DNA of 40,996 nt from Patescibacteria group bacterium (GTDB taxonomy: Bacteria; Patescibacteriota; Patescibacteriia; Patescibacteriales; UBA12465), in contig JAQICS010000057.1 in the NCBI GenBank assembly GCA_027858435.1, positions 1 through 40,996 of the forward strand. Direction: 5' to 3'. The notes beneath the pieces were generated by a model that saw only the letters and a program-made list of their open reading frames with translations, made no database searches and had not been told where the DNA came from. Of the stretch, positions 16,080 through 23,514 are shown in pieces (position 1 is the stretch's first letter; every line of letters begins with the position of its first letter). Made by a program: the position numbers and the translations under genes.

Positions 16080-16163
16080 CTAAAAATTTGTCTTGATCGC
16101 CTTCGGCGAAAATTCAAGAATCAAGAAATCAAAAGACTCAAAAATTCAAAACATCAAGGTTCA

Positions 16164-17027
16164 CTACTGCGGAAGCAAAGCCGACGCGGACCCGGAGCAA
16201 CTAGAGGGAAAGCCAACCTCGCCGTCGCCGAAGCCAACCTCGCCGTCACGGTACCAGAAGTACGGGGCGCTCGAGAAGCCGCTATCGGCATCACCAGCAC
16301 AGTCGATCCAAAGATCATTATCGTGCTGAAGCCGTTCCGGGTGTGTTAGAATCATAATCGCGATGGCAAAAGCCCCAAGACCGAATTCGCTGGCGTTCAT
16401 GACTTCGAGTGCCCGGCGAACCGAAAAACCCCTGTAACGAAGACCAAACTGAGCTGGAACGATGAGAATATCGTAATCCTTCTGTTCATCACCGAGCTTC
16501 TGGAATGCCTTGCTGGACTTCTGCGACTGACGGAGATACTGCGGACCGAGCAAGCCTTCACGGCAGTTGTAGAACACGTCGATTCTGGTCTGCTTGATCA
16601 GGTCGAGCACCTTCTGTAGGGCTTTGCCGTAAGTCGGTGCGATCTTCTCCCACCTCGGAATAGCGAACCATCCCTCGGCGTTTGGGGGAAGTTCTACTTC
16701 AGCCAGTTTCTCATCGGCGTAGCCAATCCCGGGGAACAACTCGCGCAACCGGTTGGTCTGCTCAGTGATTCCCCTTCCCTTGGGCTTGTAGCCGGAGAGG
16801 TAGCCGGAGAGGTAGCCGTAGTTGGATATCCTTTCCTCATCTTTAAACTGATTGCTCACGGTGAGTTCACGGATAGCGGTCACGATCCTTGCCTGGAATT
16901 TGTCGCCATTTTTAAAGAGTTTCTGAAACCCATCTTTGTTAGGTCCAACTTCGGTAAGTGCCTTGTCTGCAGCGTCTTCGACAAACCTTTTATACTGCTT
17001 TTTCTGTCCTGCGGTGATCACTTTCAT
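16164..17027 (-). CDS. G+C-rich cassette gene of unknown function, probably horizontally acquired
   Basis: 287 residues, no named domain. The gene is about half G+C, while its neighbours are near 30%. Codon choice differs too (many GAG, CTG, GGC). It has a perfect AAGGAGG Shine-Dalgarno site 8 nt before the ATG, which most host genes here lack, and a consensus promoter. Residues 1-60 are helical; 114-133 hold PPNAEGWFAIPRWEKIAPTY; 190-235 hold PAQFGLRYRG, FGLGAFAIAI and LTHPERLQH. The end (DLWIDCAGDADSG, FSSAPYFWYRDG, SGSASALLPQ) resembles, from memory, a multicopy hypothetical family in CPR genomes. Two short in-frame tandem duplications are visible (YLSGYLSG at 72-79, GEVGFGDGEVGF near 262-273). 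The gene is intact. Function is unknown. Confidence 0.85.
   Translation of the reverse strand: MKVITAGQKKQYKRFVEDAADKALTEVGPNKDGFQKLFKNGDKFQARIVTAIRELTVSNQFKDEERISNYGYLSGYLSGYKPKGRGITEQTNRLRELFPGIGYADEKLAEVELPPNAEGWFAIPRWEKIAPTYGKALQKVLDLIKQTRIDVFYNCREGLLGPQYLRQSQKSSKAFQKLGDEQKDYDILIVPAQFGLRYRGFSVRRALEVMNASEFGLGAFAIAIMILTHPERLQHDNDLWIDCAGDADSGFSSAPYFWYRDGEVGFGDGEVGFPSSCSGSASALLPQ
16210..16251. repeat. In-frame 21-bp tandem duplication in the cassette gene
   Basis: Two 21-bp units, the first 17 bases identical (AAGCCAACCTCGCCGTC), encode the repeated GEVGF segment near the C-terminus. Confidence 0.85.
16789..16812. repeat. In-frame 12-bp tandem duplication in the cassette gene
   Basis: TAGCCGGAGAGG occurs twice in direct succession, encoding the YLSG repeat at residues 72-79. 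Confidence 0.9.
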
Positions 17028-17236
17028 AGTGTCATCCTCCTTAATTTTAGATTTACCCGAATCGCTCGAGTTAAGCGACTTGCTTCTTTATGAAGCGAGT
17101 ATAGTAAAAACCCTTTATTTAGGACGTTCACTATACTCGCTTCATAACAGTAAAAACAATAAAACCTTTAATTTACCTACTTTTAAAGGAACTTATATTA
17201 ATGACTAATTATAGTAAAATATGACAAATATGTCAA
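17028..17236 (-). promoter_or_regulatory. Promoter and structured leader of the cassette gene
   Basis: The promoter matches consensus in all twelve bases: TTGACA (17231-17236), 17-nt spacer, TATAAT (17208-17213). The -35 is part of a short palindrome, TGACA-TATT-TGTCA, a possible operator. The roughly 170-nt leader contains perfect 17-bp inverted arms at 17089-17105 and 17130-17146 with a 24-nt loop. The inner arm can instead pair with GCTTC at 17082-17086, so two mutually exclusive folds are possible. AAGGAGG lies 8 nt before the start codon. Confidence 0.8.
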
Positions 17237-17262
17237 GCTAAGAAAATAAAATGTAATTTCAA

Positions 17263-17288
17263 AATAGAAATGTCATAGTGGCGGGACA
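17263..17288 (+). repeat. Right 26-bp direct repeat flanking the G+C-rich cassette
   Basis: Exact copy of 15979-16004 in the same orientation. It lies between the cassette promoter and the rbfA terminator. Confidence 0.9.
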
Positions 17289-17291
17289 CAA

Positions 17292-17317
17292 AAAAAACCG
17301 TTTTTAGCGGCTTTTTT
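17292..17317 (-). terminator. Terminator after rbfA
   Basis: On the minus strand AAAGCCG pairs with CGGTTTT (one G-U) around a CTAAAAA loop and runs into a T-tract. The rbfA stop codon is at 17320. Confidence 0.75.
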
Positions 17318-17319
17318 AT

Positions 17320-17652
17320 TTAATCTTCTATTGTTTCGTTGATCAATTTCTCTATTTTCTCTGCCTCTCTTTCGGTGGCATCAAACTCCCATATTAAATG
17401 AGGTATTTTTCTTAATTTAACTCGTTTCTTTAAAATACCTACCAACTGACTAGTTGAGGATTTTAGTTTTCTAAGAGCACTTCCAGCTAAATTATCAGGT
17501 AGTATAGAAAACCTAACCACAGCTTTCTTTAAATCTGGATCACATTTTACATCTGATATTGTAATAAGTGCTCCTTCTATTCCTACCTCTTTATTTACTG
17601 CTTCTGATAATTCTTCAAGAAGTAGTTCATTTATTCTATCTATTTTTGACAT
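17320..17652 (-). CDS. rbfA: Ribosome-binding factor A
   Basis: 110 residues, the usual length. RbfA binds the immature 30S subunit and helps process the 16S 5' end. The KH-like fold is visible: RINELLLEELSEAV at the start, ITISDVKCDPDLKKAVVRFS (the conserved VxxSxDLxxAxVYxS region), and the final RKIPHLIWEFDATEREAEKI (consensus R-x-P-L-F-D-S). It begins 4 nt after the infB stop, in the order infB-rbfA that most bacteria share. Confidence 0.95.
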   Translation of the reverse strand: MSKIDRINELLLEELSEAVNKEVGIEGALITISDVKCDPDLKKAVVRFSILPDNLAGSALRKLKSSTSQLVGILKKRVKLRKIPHLIWEFDATEREAEKIEKLINETIED

Positions 17653-17656
17653 CTGA

Positions 17657-19633
17657 TTATAATTTACCTATTATCTTTTCTTCTTGATAAAATTTAAGGA
17701 TATCTCCTTCTTCAATAACTGGCTTACCTTCAAATTTAATTCCGCATTCAACTCCCTTTTCCACTTCCTTAACATCTTGTTTAGCTGACTGAAGTTGAGT
17801 TATTTTTCCAAGAGCAATAAAATTATCATCTCTTATAACTTCAACAAAAGAATTATTTCTTGCTACTCCATCAACGACTTTTCCTCCCACAATTTGATTA
17901 TCATTTTCTGTTCTAAAAATTGCTAAAACTTTTAGACTACCTAAATCAATTCTATTAATTTCTGGTTTAATTAAAAGTTGCATTTGTTCTTTAGCATATT
18001 TAATTAAATCATAAATAACGGAAAAAGTTTTAACTGTAATTTGTTTTTCTCTAATTTGAGTTTCAACGGCTGGTGGAGTTTTTACATTGAAACCAAGTAT
18101 TTGTGCCTCAGAATCTTCTGCTCTTTTTACATCACCTTCTGTGATATATCCAAGCCCTTTACTTAGTATTTTTACTTTAACTTTCTCATTATTAAGTTTC
18201 ATCAATGATTCTTCAATTGCTTCAGCTGAACCAAGAAAATCAGCTTTTATAATAATATTAAACTTTGAAATATCGCTGTCAGCAACTTCTTCTGAGGAAG
18301 TGTTATACATGGCACTATTTCTGTTGTTTCTACTTTTTATTTTATTAGCCTTTACTTTTTCTCCATCGCCAACTGTTAAAATATCACCAATTGAAGGAGC
18401 AATTTTTAAACCAAGTACTTTGGCTGGCATAGATGGCCCCGCTTCAGTTATTTCTTCTCCATTATAGTTTTTTAGTGATTTAACTTTTCCATAAATTACA
18501 CCATTAAAACAAAGCTGATCTCCAACTCTCAATGTTCCATTTTGAACTAATATGGTTGCCAGTGGTCCAACTGCTTTATCAACATTTGATTCAATAACAG
18601 TTCCAGCTGCTTTAGTATTAGGGTTTGCATGCAAGCTTCCACTTTCAGTTTCAGAAAGAAGAAGTATCATATCTAACATTTCTTCAATACCCTCTTTTTC
18701 TAAAGCTGATATATTTGAACAAATTGTTTTTCCTCCCCAATCTTCTGGAATTATATTTAACTCAGTTGATAATTCTTGTTTAACTCTGTTAACATCAGCT
18801 GCCTCTTTATCAATTTTATTTATCGCTACCAAATAAGGAATATTAGCTGCTTTAATTATTTGAAAAGCTTCAACGGTTTGCTGTTTAACACCATCATCAG
18901 CAGCTACCACTAAAATAGCAATATCAGCTACTTTAGCACCACGACTTCTCATAGCTGTAAAAGCTTCGTGTCCAGGAGTATCAATAAAAGTTAACTTGTT
19001 ATTTTTTCTATTTATTTGATAAGCACCAATATGCTGAGTAATACCTCCAGCTTCTCCGCCAATAACATCTGTGCTTCTAATTGTATCTAGCAATCTAGTT
19101 TTTCCGTGATCAACATGTCCCATTACTACAATTACTGGTGGTCTTTCTTCTAAATTACCTTCTTCCTCTTTTGATAAAATATTTTCTAACTTTTTCTCTT
19201 CCTTATCATCTTCATCTAGTGTATTATCAGCTTCTTTTACCTCTAAATTTAAGTTTTCTCCCACAATCATAGCCGTATCAAAGTCAATTTTTTCATTTAT
19301 TGAAGCAAAAACTCCGTTTTTCATTAACTCAGTTAATACTCTATTAATCGGAATGCCGGCTAAATCCGCATAATCTCTAACAGAAACAGATTTTGGCACT
19401 TCTATTATCTTTTTTTCTTTAGGTAGATCCTCAATTGCTTTTTGTTTTTCCTCATCAATCTTTTTATTCTCCCATTCTCTTCTTAAACGTGGCCAATCCC
19501 TGATAATCTTCTTTGCAGTATTATTATCTACCTTAATTGCCTTTTTACCAACAGAAAAACCGAATTCTGGTAATAAATTCTTTAATTCTTGGGGTGATAT
19601 TCTTAATATTCTTGCTAACTCTGATATATTCAT
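17657..19633 (-). CDS. infB: Translation initiation factor IF-2
   Basis: 658 residues, at the short end for IF-2 because the N-terminal extension is reduced. IF-2 is the GTPase that brings fMet-tRNA to the 30S subunit. Residues 1-55 form a small helical domain, followed by an IF2N-like part near 78-130. The G domain has G1 GHVDHGKT at 172-179 (followed by RLLD instead of the usual SLLD), the G2 region GGITQHIGAYQ, G3 DTPGHEAF and G4 NKID. Domains II to IV follow, ending with VVDGVARNNSFVEVIRD and ECGIKF. The promoter at 19676-19704 supports ATG 19633. It leads the infB-rbfA operon. Confidence 0.97.
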   Translation of the reverse strand: MNISELARILRISPQELKNLLPEFGFSVGKKAIKVDNNTAKKIIRDWPRLRREWENKKIDEEKQKAIEDLPKEKKIIEVPKSVSVRDYADLAGIPINRVLTELMKNGVFASINEKIDFDTAMIVGENLNLEVKEADNTLDEDDKEEKKLENILSKEEEGNLEERPPVIVVMGHVDHGKTRLLDTIRSTDVIGGEAGGITQHIGAYQINRKNNKLTFIDTPGHEAFTAMRSRGAKVADIAILVVAADDGVKQQTVEAFQIIKAANIPYLVAINKIDKEAADVNRVKQELSTELNIIPEDWGGKTICSNISALEKEGIEEMLDMILLLSETESGSLHANPNTKAAGTVIESNVDKAVGPLATILVQNGTLRVGDQLCFNGVIYGKVKSLKNYNGEEITEAGPSMPAKVLGLKIAPSIGDILTVGDGEKVKANKIKSRNNRNSAMYNTSSEEVADSDISKFNIIIKADFLGSAEAIEESLMKLNNEKVKVKILSKGLGYITEGDVKRAEDSEAQILGFNVKTPPAVETQIREKQITVKTFSVIYDLIKYAKEQMQLLIKPEINRIDLGSLKVLAIFRTENDNQIVGGKVVDGVARNNSFVEVIRDDNFIALGKITQLQSAKQDVKEVEKGVECGIKFEGKPVIEEGDILKFYQEEKIIGKL

Positions 19634-19675
19634 TTTATCGTTTATTATTATTTAATTTATACTTAATATTACTTT

Positions 19676-19704
19676 ATAATACTTTATTTATATGCTTTAG
19701 TCAA
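19676..19704 (-). promoter_or_regulatory. infB-rbfA promoter
   Basis: On the minus strand TTGACT (19699-19704), 17-nt spacer, TATTAT (19676-19681). The predicted start is near 19669, with a leader of about 36 nt. Confidence 0.75.
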
Positions 19705-19783
19705 TTCTACTCTTTTCAAATTCAAAATTATATGATAGAGTATTAGTGGAGTTTACTTTATTAATAAACAGATTTTTCGGACA

Positions 19784-19906
19784 ATGAATAAGCTAGGTGA
19801 AAACGAAAAACTCAATTTTGATCGTAATTCAAATATGAAACCCCTAAATATTGTTGTAAAATTAGACAAAAAACTATTCAATAAACTAAGAAAAAGCGGT
19901 TTTTAA
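19784..19906 (+). CDS. Possible 40-aa small protein upstream of rny
   Basis: ATG 19784 to TAA 19906 encodes 40 residues: a polar N-terminal half, then MKPLNIVVKLDKKLFNKLRK. The basic, amphipathic second half looks protein-like and codon use matches the genome. However, no ribosome-binding site or promoter is seen, and the stop lies inside a CGGTT/AACCG hairpin. It may instead be part of the rny leader. Low confidence. Confidence 0.3.
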   Translation: MNKLGENEKLNFDRNSNMKPLNIVVKLDKKLFNKLRKSGF

Positions 19907-19966
19907 ACCGTTGTCTTAACGTTTAACCTAAAAAAAATTATTCTTTTCGAAAAATCCATTAAAAAT

Positions 19967-21490
19967 ATGGATTATTTGCGTTATGCATTGTATTTAATTT
20001 TACCGGTAGCTAGTTTTTTTCTTGGTCACCTATATTTTAAGAAATCTACAGGAAAAAAGATCAATAATGCTTCAGAAAAAGCCGAGAAAATTTTAAGCGA
20101 TGCAAAATTAAAAGAAAAAGACATTCTTCTAAAAGCTCAGGATAGATCAATTTCAATTATTGATGAAGCTAAAAAAGAAGAGTCATCTAGAAGAAAAGAG
20201 CTTAGTCAGCTACAAAACAGACTAGAGCAAAGAGAAAACTCTTTCTCACAAAAACTACTTGAACTACAAGAAAAACAACAAAAACTATACGACAAGGTAG
20301 CTGAAGTAGAAGAAATTAAAGAAAGAATTAAAAAGATTAAAGAAGAACAAGAAGCAAAGATTGCTGAAATTTCTGGTATTAGCCAAGAAGAAGCTAAAGA
20401 AATGCTTCTTAAGTCTGTAGAACAAAATGCTAAAGAAGATCTACTAGTTCGTTTTAGAAAATTAGAAGAATCTTCAGAGGATAAGATTGAAGAAAAAGCA
20501 CGCGACATGCTAGCTCTTTCTATGCAAAGAATGGTTTCAGCCTATACTGTTGAATTAACTACAACAACTGTTGATCTTCCAAGTGATGAAATGAAAGGAA
20601 GAATTATTGGTCGTGAAGGAAGAAACATTAAAGCAATTGAAAACATGACTGGTGTTGAGATAATTGTAGACGATACTCCAAATGCTATTACTATCTCTGG
20701 CTTCTCATTAATTAGAAGACATATTGCTAAAAAGACTCTTGATTACTTAATCAAAGATGGTAGAATTCATCCAACTAAAATTGAAGATGCGGTTGAAACA
20801 GCTAAAAAAGAAATTGCAGTTGATATTAAAAAAGCTGGTGAAGAAGCGATGTATGAAGTTGGTATCGCTGGCTTTGATCCAAAATTAGTACAAATCATTG
20901 GTAGATTAAAGTATAGAACTAGTTATGGTCAAAATGCTCTACGTCATTCAATTGAAGTAGCTCATTTGTCAGCAATGCTAGCAGAAGAATTAGGAGCTGA
21001 CGTTACCCTAGCTAAAAAAGGCGGACTCCTTCATGATATTGGAAAAGCGGTTGATCACGAAGTACAAGGAAATCATACAGAAATTGGTCGTGATATTGCC
21101 AAAAAATTCAATCTACCTGAAGAAATTATTGCTCCAATTGCTAGTCATCATGATGATAAACCAGCCAGCCTTGTTTCTGTTATTGTAAAAGTAGCAGATG
21201 CTATTTCCTCTGCCCGACCAGGTGCTAGAAGTGATAATTACGAAAACTACCTACAACGTCTTGAAGAGTTAGAAAAATTAGCTGGTCGCTTTCCTGGTGT
21301 CGAAAAAGTTTATGCAATTCAAGCTGGAAGAGAGGTTAGAGTTTTTGTTCAACCAGATAAGATTGATGATTATAAATCATATAATCTTGCTCGTGATATT
21401 GCAAAACAGATAGAAAGTGAGTTAAAATACCCAGGAGAGATTAAAGTTAATGTAATAAGAGAAATGAGAGCAATAGAATATGCACGCTAA
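19967..21490 (+). CDS. rny: Ribonuclease Y
   Basis: 507 residues, normal length. RNase Y is the membrane-anchored endoribonuclease that starts mRNA decay in many bacteria without RNase E. One N-terminal transmembrane helix (YALYLILPVASFFLGHLYF, residues 6-24) is followed by a long Glu/Lys coiled coil (about 30-165). The KH domain has GRIIGREGRNIKAIE (about 208-222), and the HD domain has LRHSIEVAHLS, LLHDIGKAVDHE and ASHHDD. The end, GEIKVNVIREMRAIEYAR, is the typical C-terminus. HU follows 28 nt downstream. Confidence 0.97.
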   Translation: MDYLRYALYLILPVASFFLGHLYFKKSTGKKINNASEKAEKILSDAKLKEKDILLKAQDRSISIIDEAKKEESSRRKELSQLQNRLEQRENSFSQKLLELQEKQQKLYDKVAEVEEIKERIKKIKEEQEAKIAEISGISQEEAKEMLLKSVEQNAKEDLLVRFRKLEESSEDKIEEKARDMLALSMQRMVSAYTVELTTTTVDLPSDEMKGRIIGREGRNIKAIENMTGVEIIVDDTPNAITISGFSLIRRHIAKKTLDYLIKDGRIHPTKIEDAVETAKKEIAVDIKKAGEEAMYEVGIAGFDPKLVQIIGRLKYRTSYGQNALRHSIEVAHLSAMLAEELGADVTLAKKGGLLHDIGKAVDHEVQGNHTEIGRDIAKKFNLPEEIIAPIASHHDDKPASLVSVIVKVADAISSARPGARSDNYENYLQRLEELEKLAGRFPGVEKVYAIQAGREVRVFVQPDKIDDYKSYNLARDIAKQIESELKYPGEIKVNVIREMRAIEYAR

Positions 21491-21518
21491 TATATAATTT
21501 TAAGATAACAACAAAGCT

Positions 21519-21806
21519 ATGAACAAAGCTCAACTTATCGAAAAAATAAGTCAAACTGTTAATGGTGTTAATAAAAACAAAGCAGAAGAAGTTATTGATG
21601 CTTTAACTGACACTATTGTAGAAGAATTAAAAAATGACAACGAGGTTACGCTAACCGGTTTTGGTACTTTTCTATCTAGAACTAGATATTCTCGTGGAGG
21701 TGTTAATCCACAAAAACCTAGCGAAAGAATTACCATACCAGCTGTTAAAGTAGCTAAGTTTAGAACTGGATACAATCTAAAGCAAGTTTTAAAAGGTAAA
21801 AGGTAA
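21519..21806 (+). CDS. hup: HU-family DNA-binding protein
   Basis: 95 residues. A nucleoid protein that binds and bends DNA as a dimer. It begins MNKAQLIEKIS and has the core LTGFGTFLSRTR. The DNA-binding arm contains RGGVNPQKPSERITIPA, where the usual R-N-P-x-T reads V-N-P-Q-K, with the intercalating Pro kept. It ends with FRTGYNLKQVLKG. It lies 28 nt after rny, and three tRNAs follow. Confidence 0.95.
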   Translation: MNKAQLIEKISQTVNGVNKNKAEEVIDALTDTIVEELKNDNEVTLTGFGTFLSRTRYSRGGVNPQKPSERITIPAVKVAKFRTGYNLKQVLKGKR

Positions 21807-21840
21807 ACACATATAAAATGAAGCTAATTGCTTCATTTAA

Positions 21841-21914
21841 GCGCCTGTAGCTCAATTGGATAGAGTACTTGGCTTCGGACCAAGGGGTTGTAGGTTCAAG
21901 TCCTACCGGGCGCA
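21841..21914 (+). tRNA. tRNA-Arg (anticodon TCG)
   Basis: Acceptor GCGCCTG/CGGGCGC (one G-U), anticodon stem CTTGG/CCAAG with loop CTTCGGA, T arm GTAGG-TTCAAGT-CCTAC. CCA is not encoded. Confidence 0.95.
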
Positions 21915-21969
21915 CTGTAAAAGGTTGACTAATGTTTTATAATAATGTTTAATGGTTCTAGAAAGTTCT

Positions 21970-22046
21970 GGCTGGGTAGCTCAGTTGGTTAGAGCGTAGC
22001 ACTCATAACGCTAAGGTCGCGGGTTCAATTCCCGCCCCCGCCACCA
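21970..22046 (+). tRNA. tRNA with CAT anticodon (elongator Met or lysidine-type Ile)
   Basis: Acceptor GGCTGGG/CCCCGCC has a U-C mismatch at pair 4-69. The anticodon stem TAGCA/CGCTA has an A-C mismatch next to loop CTCATAA. The T arm is GCGGG-TTCAATT-CCCGC and CCA is encoded (22044-22046). It is not the initiator, because pair 1-72 is G-C. Whether it is elongator Met or Ile2 cannot be settled by eye. Confidence 0.88.
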
Positions 22047-22051
22047 TTTTT

Positions 22052-22124
22052 GCGCTGTTAGCTCAGTTGGTAGAGCAGCTCCCTCTTAAGGAGATGGTCG
22101 TAGGTTCGAATCCTACACGGCGCA
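22052..22124 (+). tRNA. tRNA-Lys (anticodon CTT)
   Basis: Acceptor GCGCTGT/ACGGCGC (one G-U), anticodon stem GCTCC/GGAGA with loop CTCTTAA, T arm GTAGG-TTCGAAT-CCTAC. Discriminator A; CCA is not encoded. Confidence 0.92.
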
Positions 22125-22172
22125 CTTTATTAAAATAGATAGAAATATCTATTTTTTTTAATATTTTTTCTG

Positions 22173-22201
22173 TTGCTACTTAGTTGATATTTTGTTATAA
22201 T
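22173..22201 (+). promoter_or_regulatory. Promoter of the gene at 22232
   Basis: TTGCTA at 22173-22178, exactly 17-nt spacer and TATAAT at 22196-22201, with TGT before the -10. The predicted start is near 22208, about 24 nt before the ATG. Confidence 0.75.
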
Positions 22202-22231
22202 TTATAAAGTTCATAAATAAAAAAAATACAT

Positions 22232-23506
22232 ATGAAAATCAAACAAGTATATGTTGGTAGTTGGTATCCTCGAACTTTATTTCACTTAAATGAAATGTAC
22301 CAATTTTTATTAACTGGTGAAAGCTATGTTAATCTTGATAAAGAAAAATTAAAAAAACTTAAAAGTGAATTAAATCCAACTGAAGTCGAACTTAAACAAA
22401 ACAAAGGACAAAGTTATTTAAAAGCTAAATTTGATATTTATCAATTTGAAAGTTTTGAAAGCGGTTTATCATTATTTTCTTGTGATTGTCTAAGTGATGA
22501 TTTAGAAGAAATGAAAGGAGAAACTAAAAAAATGAGTGAATTTGCTTTTAAAAAAGTTTTTTCTTCCTTTAATTACCTCTACAGCTTAGGAGCTCCGATT
22601 CCTAAAGTTTTTTCTGCTTTAAAATCTGTTATGCCTTTTGTTTTTGTAACTGAGGGAATTAGCAAAGAAGAGGTTGAAAATTTTTTGAAAACTCGTGGTG
22701 AAACAATCACTAAAGAATTTTCAAGTGAAAAAGCTGAAGTGTATTATGGTAGTAATACTATTATTATTGACGGGGATTTAAAATTTGCTAAAAGAATTGT
22801 CAAAGAATGTGTTTATTATCTTCATGATGCAGAAGCTCAATTACATAAAATACTTAATCTTCACCGCTATATCTGGGATGAAGTTAGCTCAATTAAATCA
22901 TCAAAAACTATTAAATATAAAGATTTACCTAAAACAAGAGATTTATTAACTGAAATTGAATCAGACGTAATATTTTTTGAATCTCGAATAAATCAACTTA
23001 AAAATGTTTTAGAAACACAGAAAAAAAGAGTTTCTCAGTTTGCCCAAGAAGAAGATGATTATATTTGGGATGTTTTTGAGGACGGTTTTCAATCTTTACA
23101 AGGATCAGAAAAATACGTTAAAAATCTTTGGCAAATGACTAGAGACTATGTCAGTGGTGCCACAAATTTGATTAACACAATATATCAAGAAAGTTCTGAT
23201 AAACAGGTAAACACCTTACAATTTGTCTTTATCATAGCGGCTGTAGCTTCACTAGTTGCTTTAGGTGAAGTAGTTTCTGCTGATATAGTAGGAAAGATTA
23301 ATATGGAAACCGGATTAATAACAGCAACTGAACATTCATTCTCTTGGATGTCTCTTTTAAAACTTAGTTTCTTTTCAGTTATTACTGGTGGTGTTATTTA
23401 TTACCTATGGGAAAAATTATATCATCACTTTGCTGGCTCTAAAATATCTGATCCAAAAATGATAAAACAATCAAAACTTAACAAAGCTAAAAAAATGTTT
23501 AATTAA
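22232..23506 (+). CDS. Membrane protein with CorA-like topology, function unknown
   Basis: 424 residues. An alpha/beta N-terminal region (about 1-190) is followed by long amphipathic helices (about 190-320, including a coiled-coil stretch IFFESRINQLKNVLETQKKRV). Two transmembrane helices close the protein (FVFIIAAVASLVALGEVVSA at about 329-348, SFFSVITGGVIYYLWEKLYH at about 378-397). This order recalls CorA metal channels, but the GMN signature after the first helix is absent. It has its own promoter. adk starts 8 nt downstream, so the two are likely co-transcribed. I do not recognise the family. Confidence 0.75.
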   Translation: MKIKQVYVGSWYPRTLFHLNEMYQFLLTGESYVNLDKEKLKKLKSELNPTEVELKQNKGQSYLKAKFDIYQFESFESGLSLFSCDCLSDDLEEMKGETKKMSEFAFKKVFSSFNYLYSLGAPIPKVFSALKSVMPFVFVTEGISKEEVENFLKTRGETITKEFSSEKAEVYYGSNTIIIDGDLKFAKRIVKECVYYLHDAEAQLHKILNLHRYIWDEVSSIKSSKTIKYKDLPKTRDLLTEIESDVIFFESRINQLKNVLETQKKRVSQFAQEEDDYIWDVFEDGFQSLQGSEKYVKNLWQMTRDYVSGATNLINTIYQESSDKQVNTLQFVFIIAAVASLVALGEVVSADIVGKINMETGLITATEHSFSWMSLLKLSFFSVITGGVIYYLWEKLYHHFAGSKISDPKMIKQSKLNKAKKMFN

Positions 23507-23514
23507 TTTAATTC

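Larger units (their letters stand above)
15857..16163. other. Intergenic stretch: promoter, left cassette repeat, palindromic repeat, terminator
   Basis: From left to right this 307-bp gene-free stretch contains the membrane-operon promoter, a partial AATGTCATAGT copy (15960-15970), the left 26-bp direct repeat (15979-16004), a 23-bp palindromic element (16006-16028) and a terminator (16037-16079). A TCGCC/GGCGA hairpin follows near 16096-16108, inside TCTTGA/TCAAGA arms. The stretch ends in a run of short TTGA-type units (minus strand, about 16110-16160) forming the 3' untranslated region of the cassette gene. No coding frame is credible here. Confidence 0.7.
19634..19966. other. Divergent intergenic region infB/rny
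   Basis: This 333-bp region carries the infB promoter on the left, a possible 40-codon frame (19784-19906) in the middle and a CGGTT/AACCG hairpin near 19896-19910. I see no convincing promoter for rny. Confidence 0.55.

Noticed and set aside
16093-16329. 78-codon plus-strand frame
   Set aside because: Antisense to the end of the G+C-rich cassette gene; no ribosome-binding site, and it runs into the untranslated repeat region.
16936-17208. 90-codon plus-strand frame
   Set aside because: Antisense to the start and leader of the cassette gene and crosses its hairpin.
15979-17288. Reading the cassette as an ordinary insertion sequence
   Set aside because: The flanking repeats are direct rather than inverted, and the protein has no visible DDE, HUH or recombinase motif.
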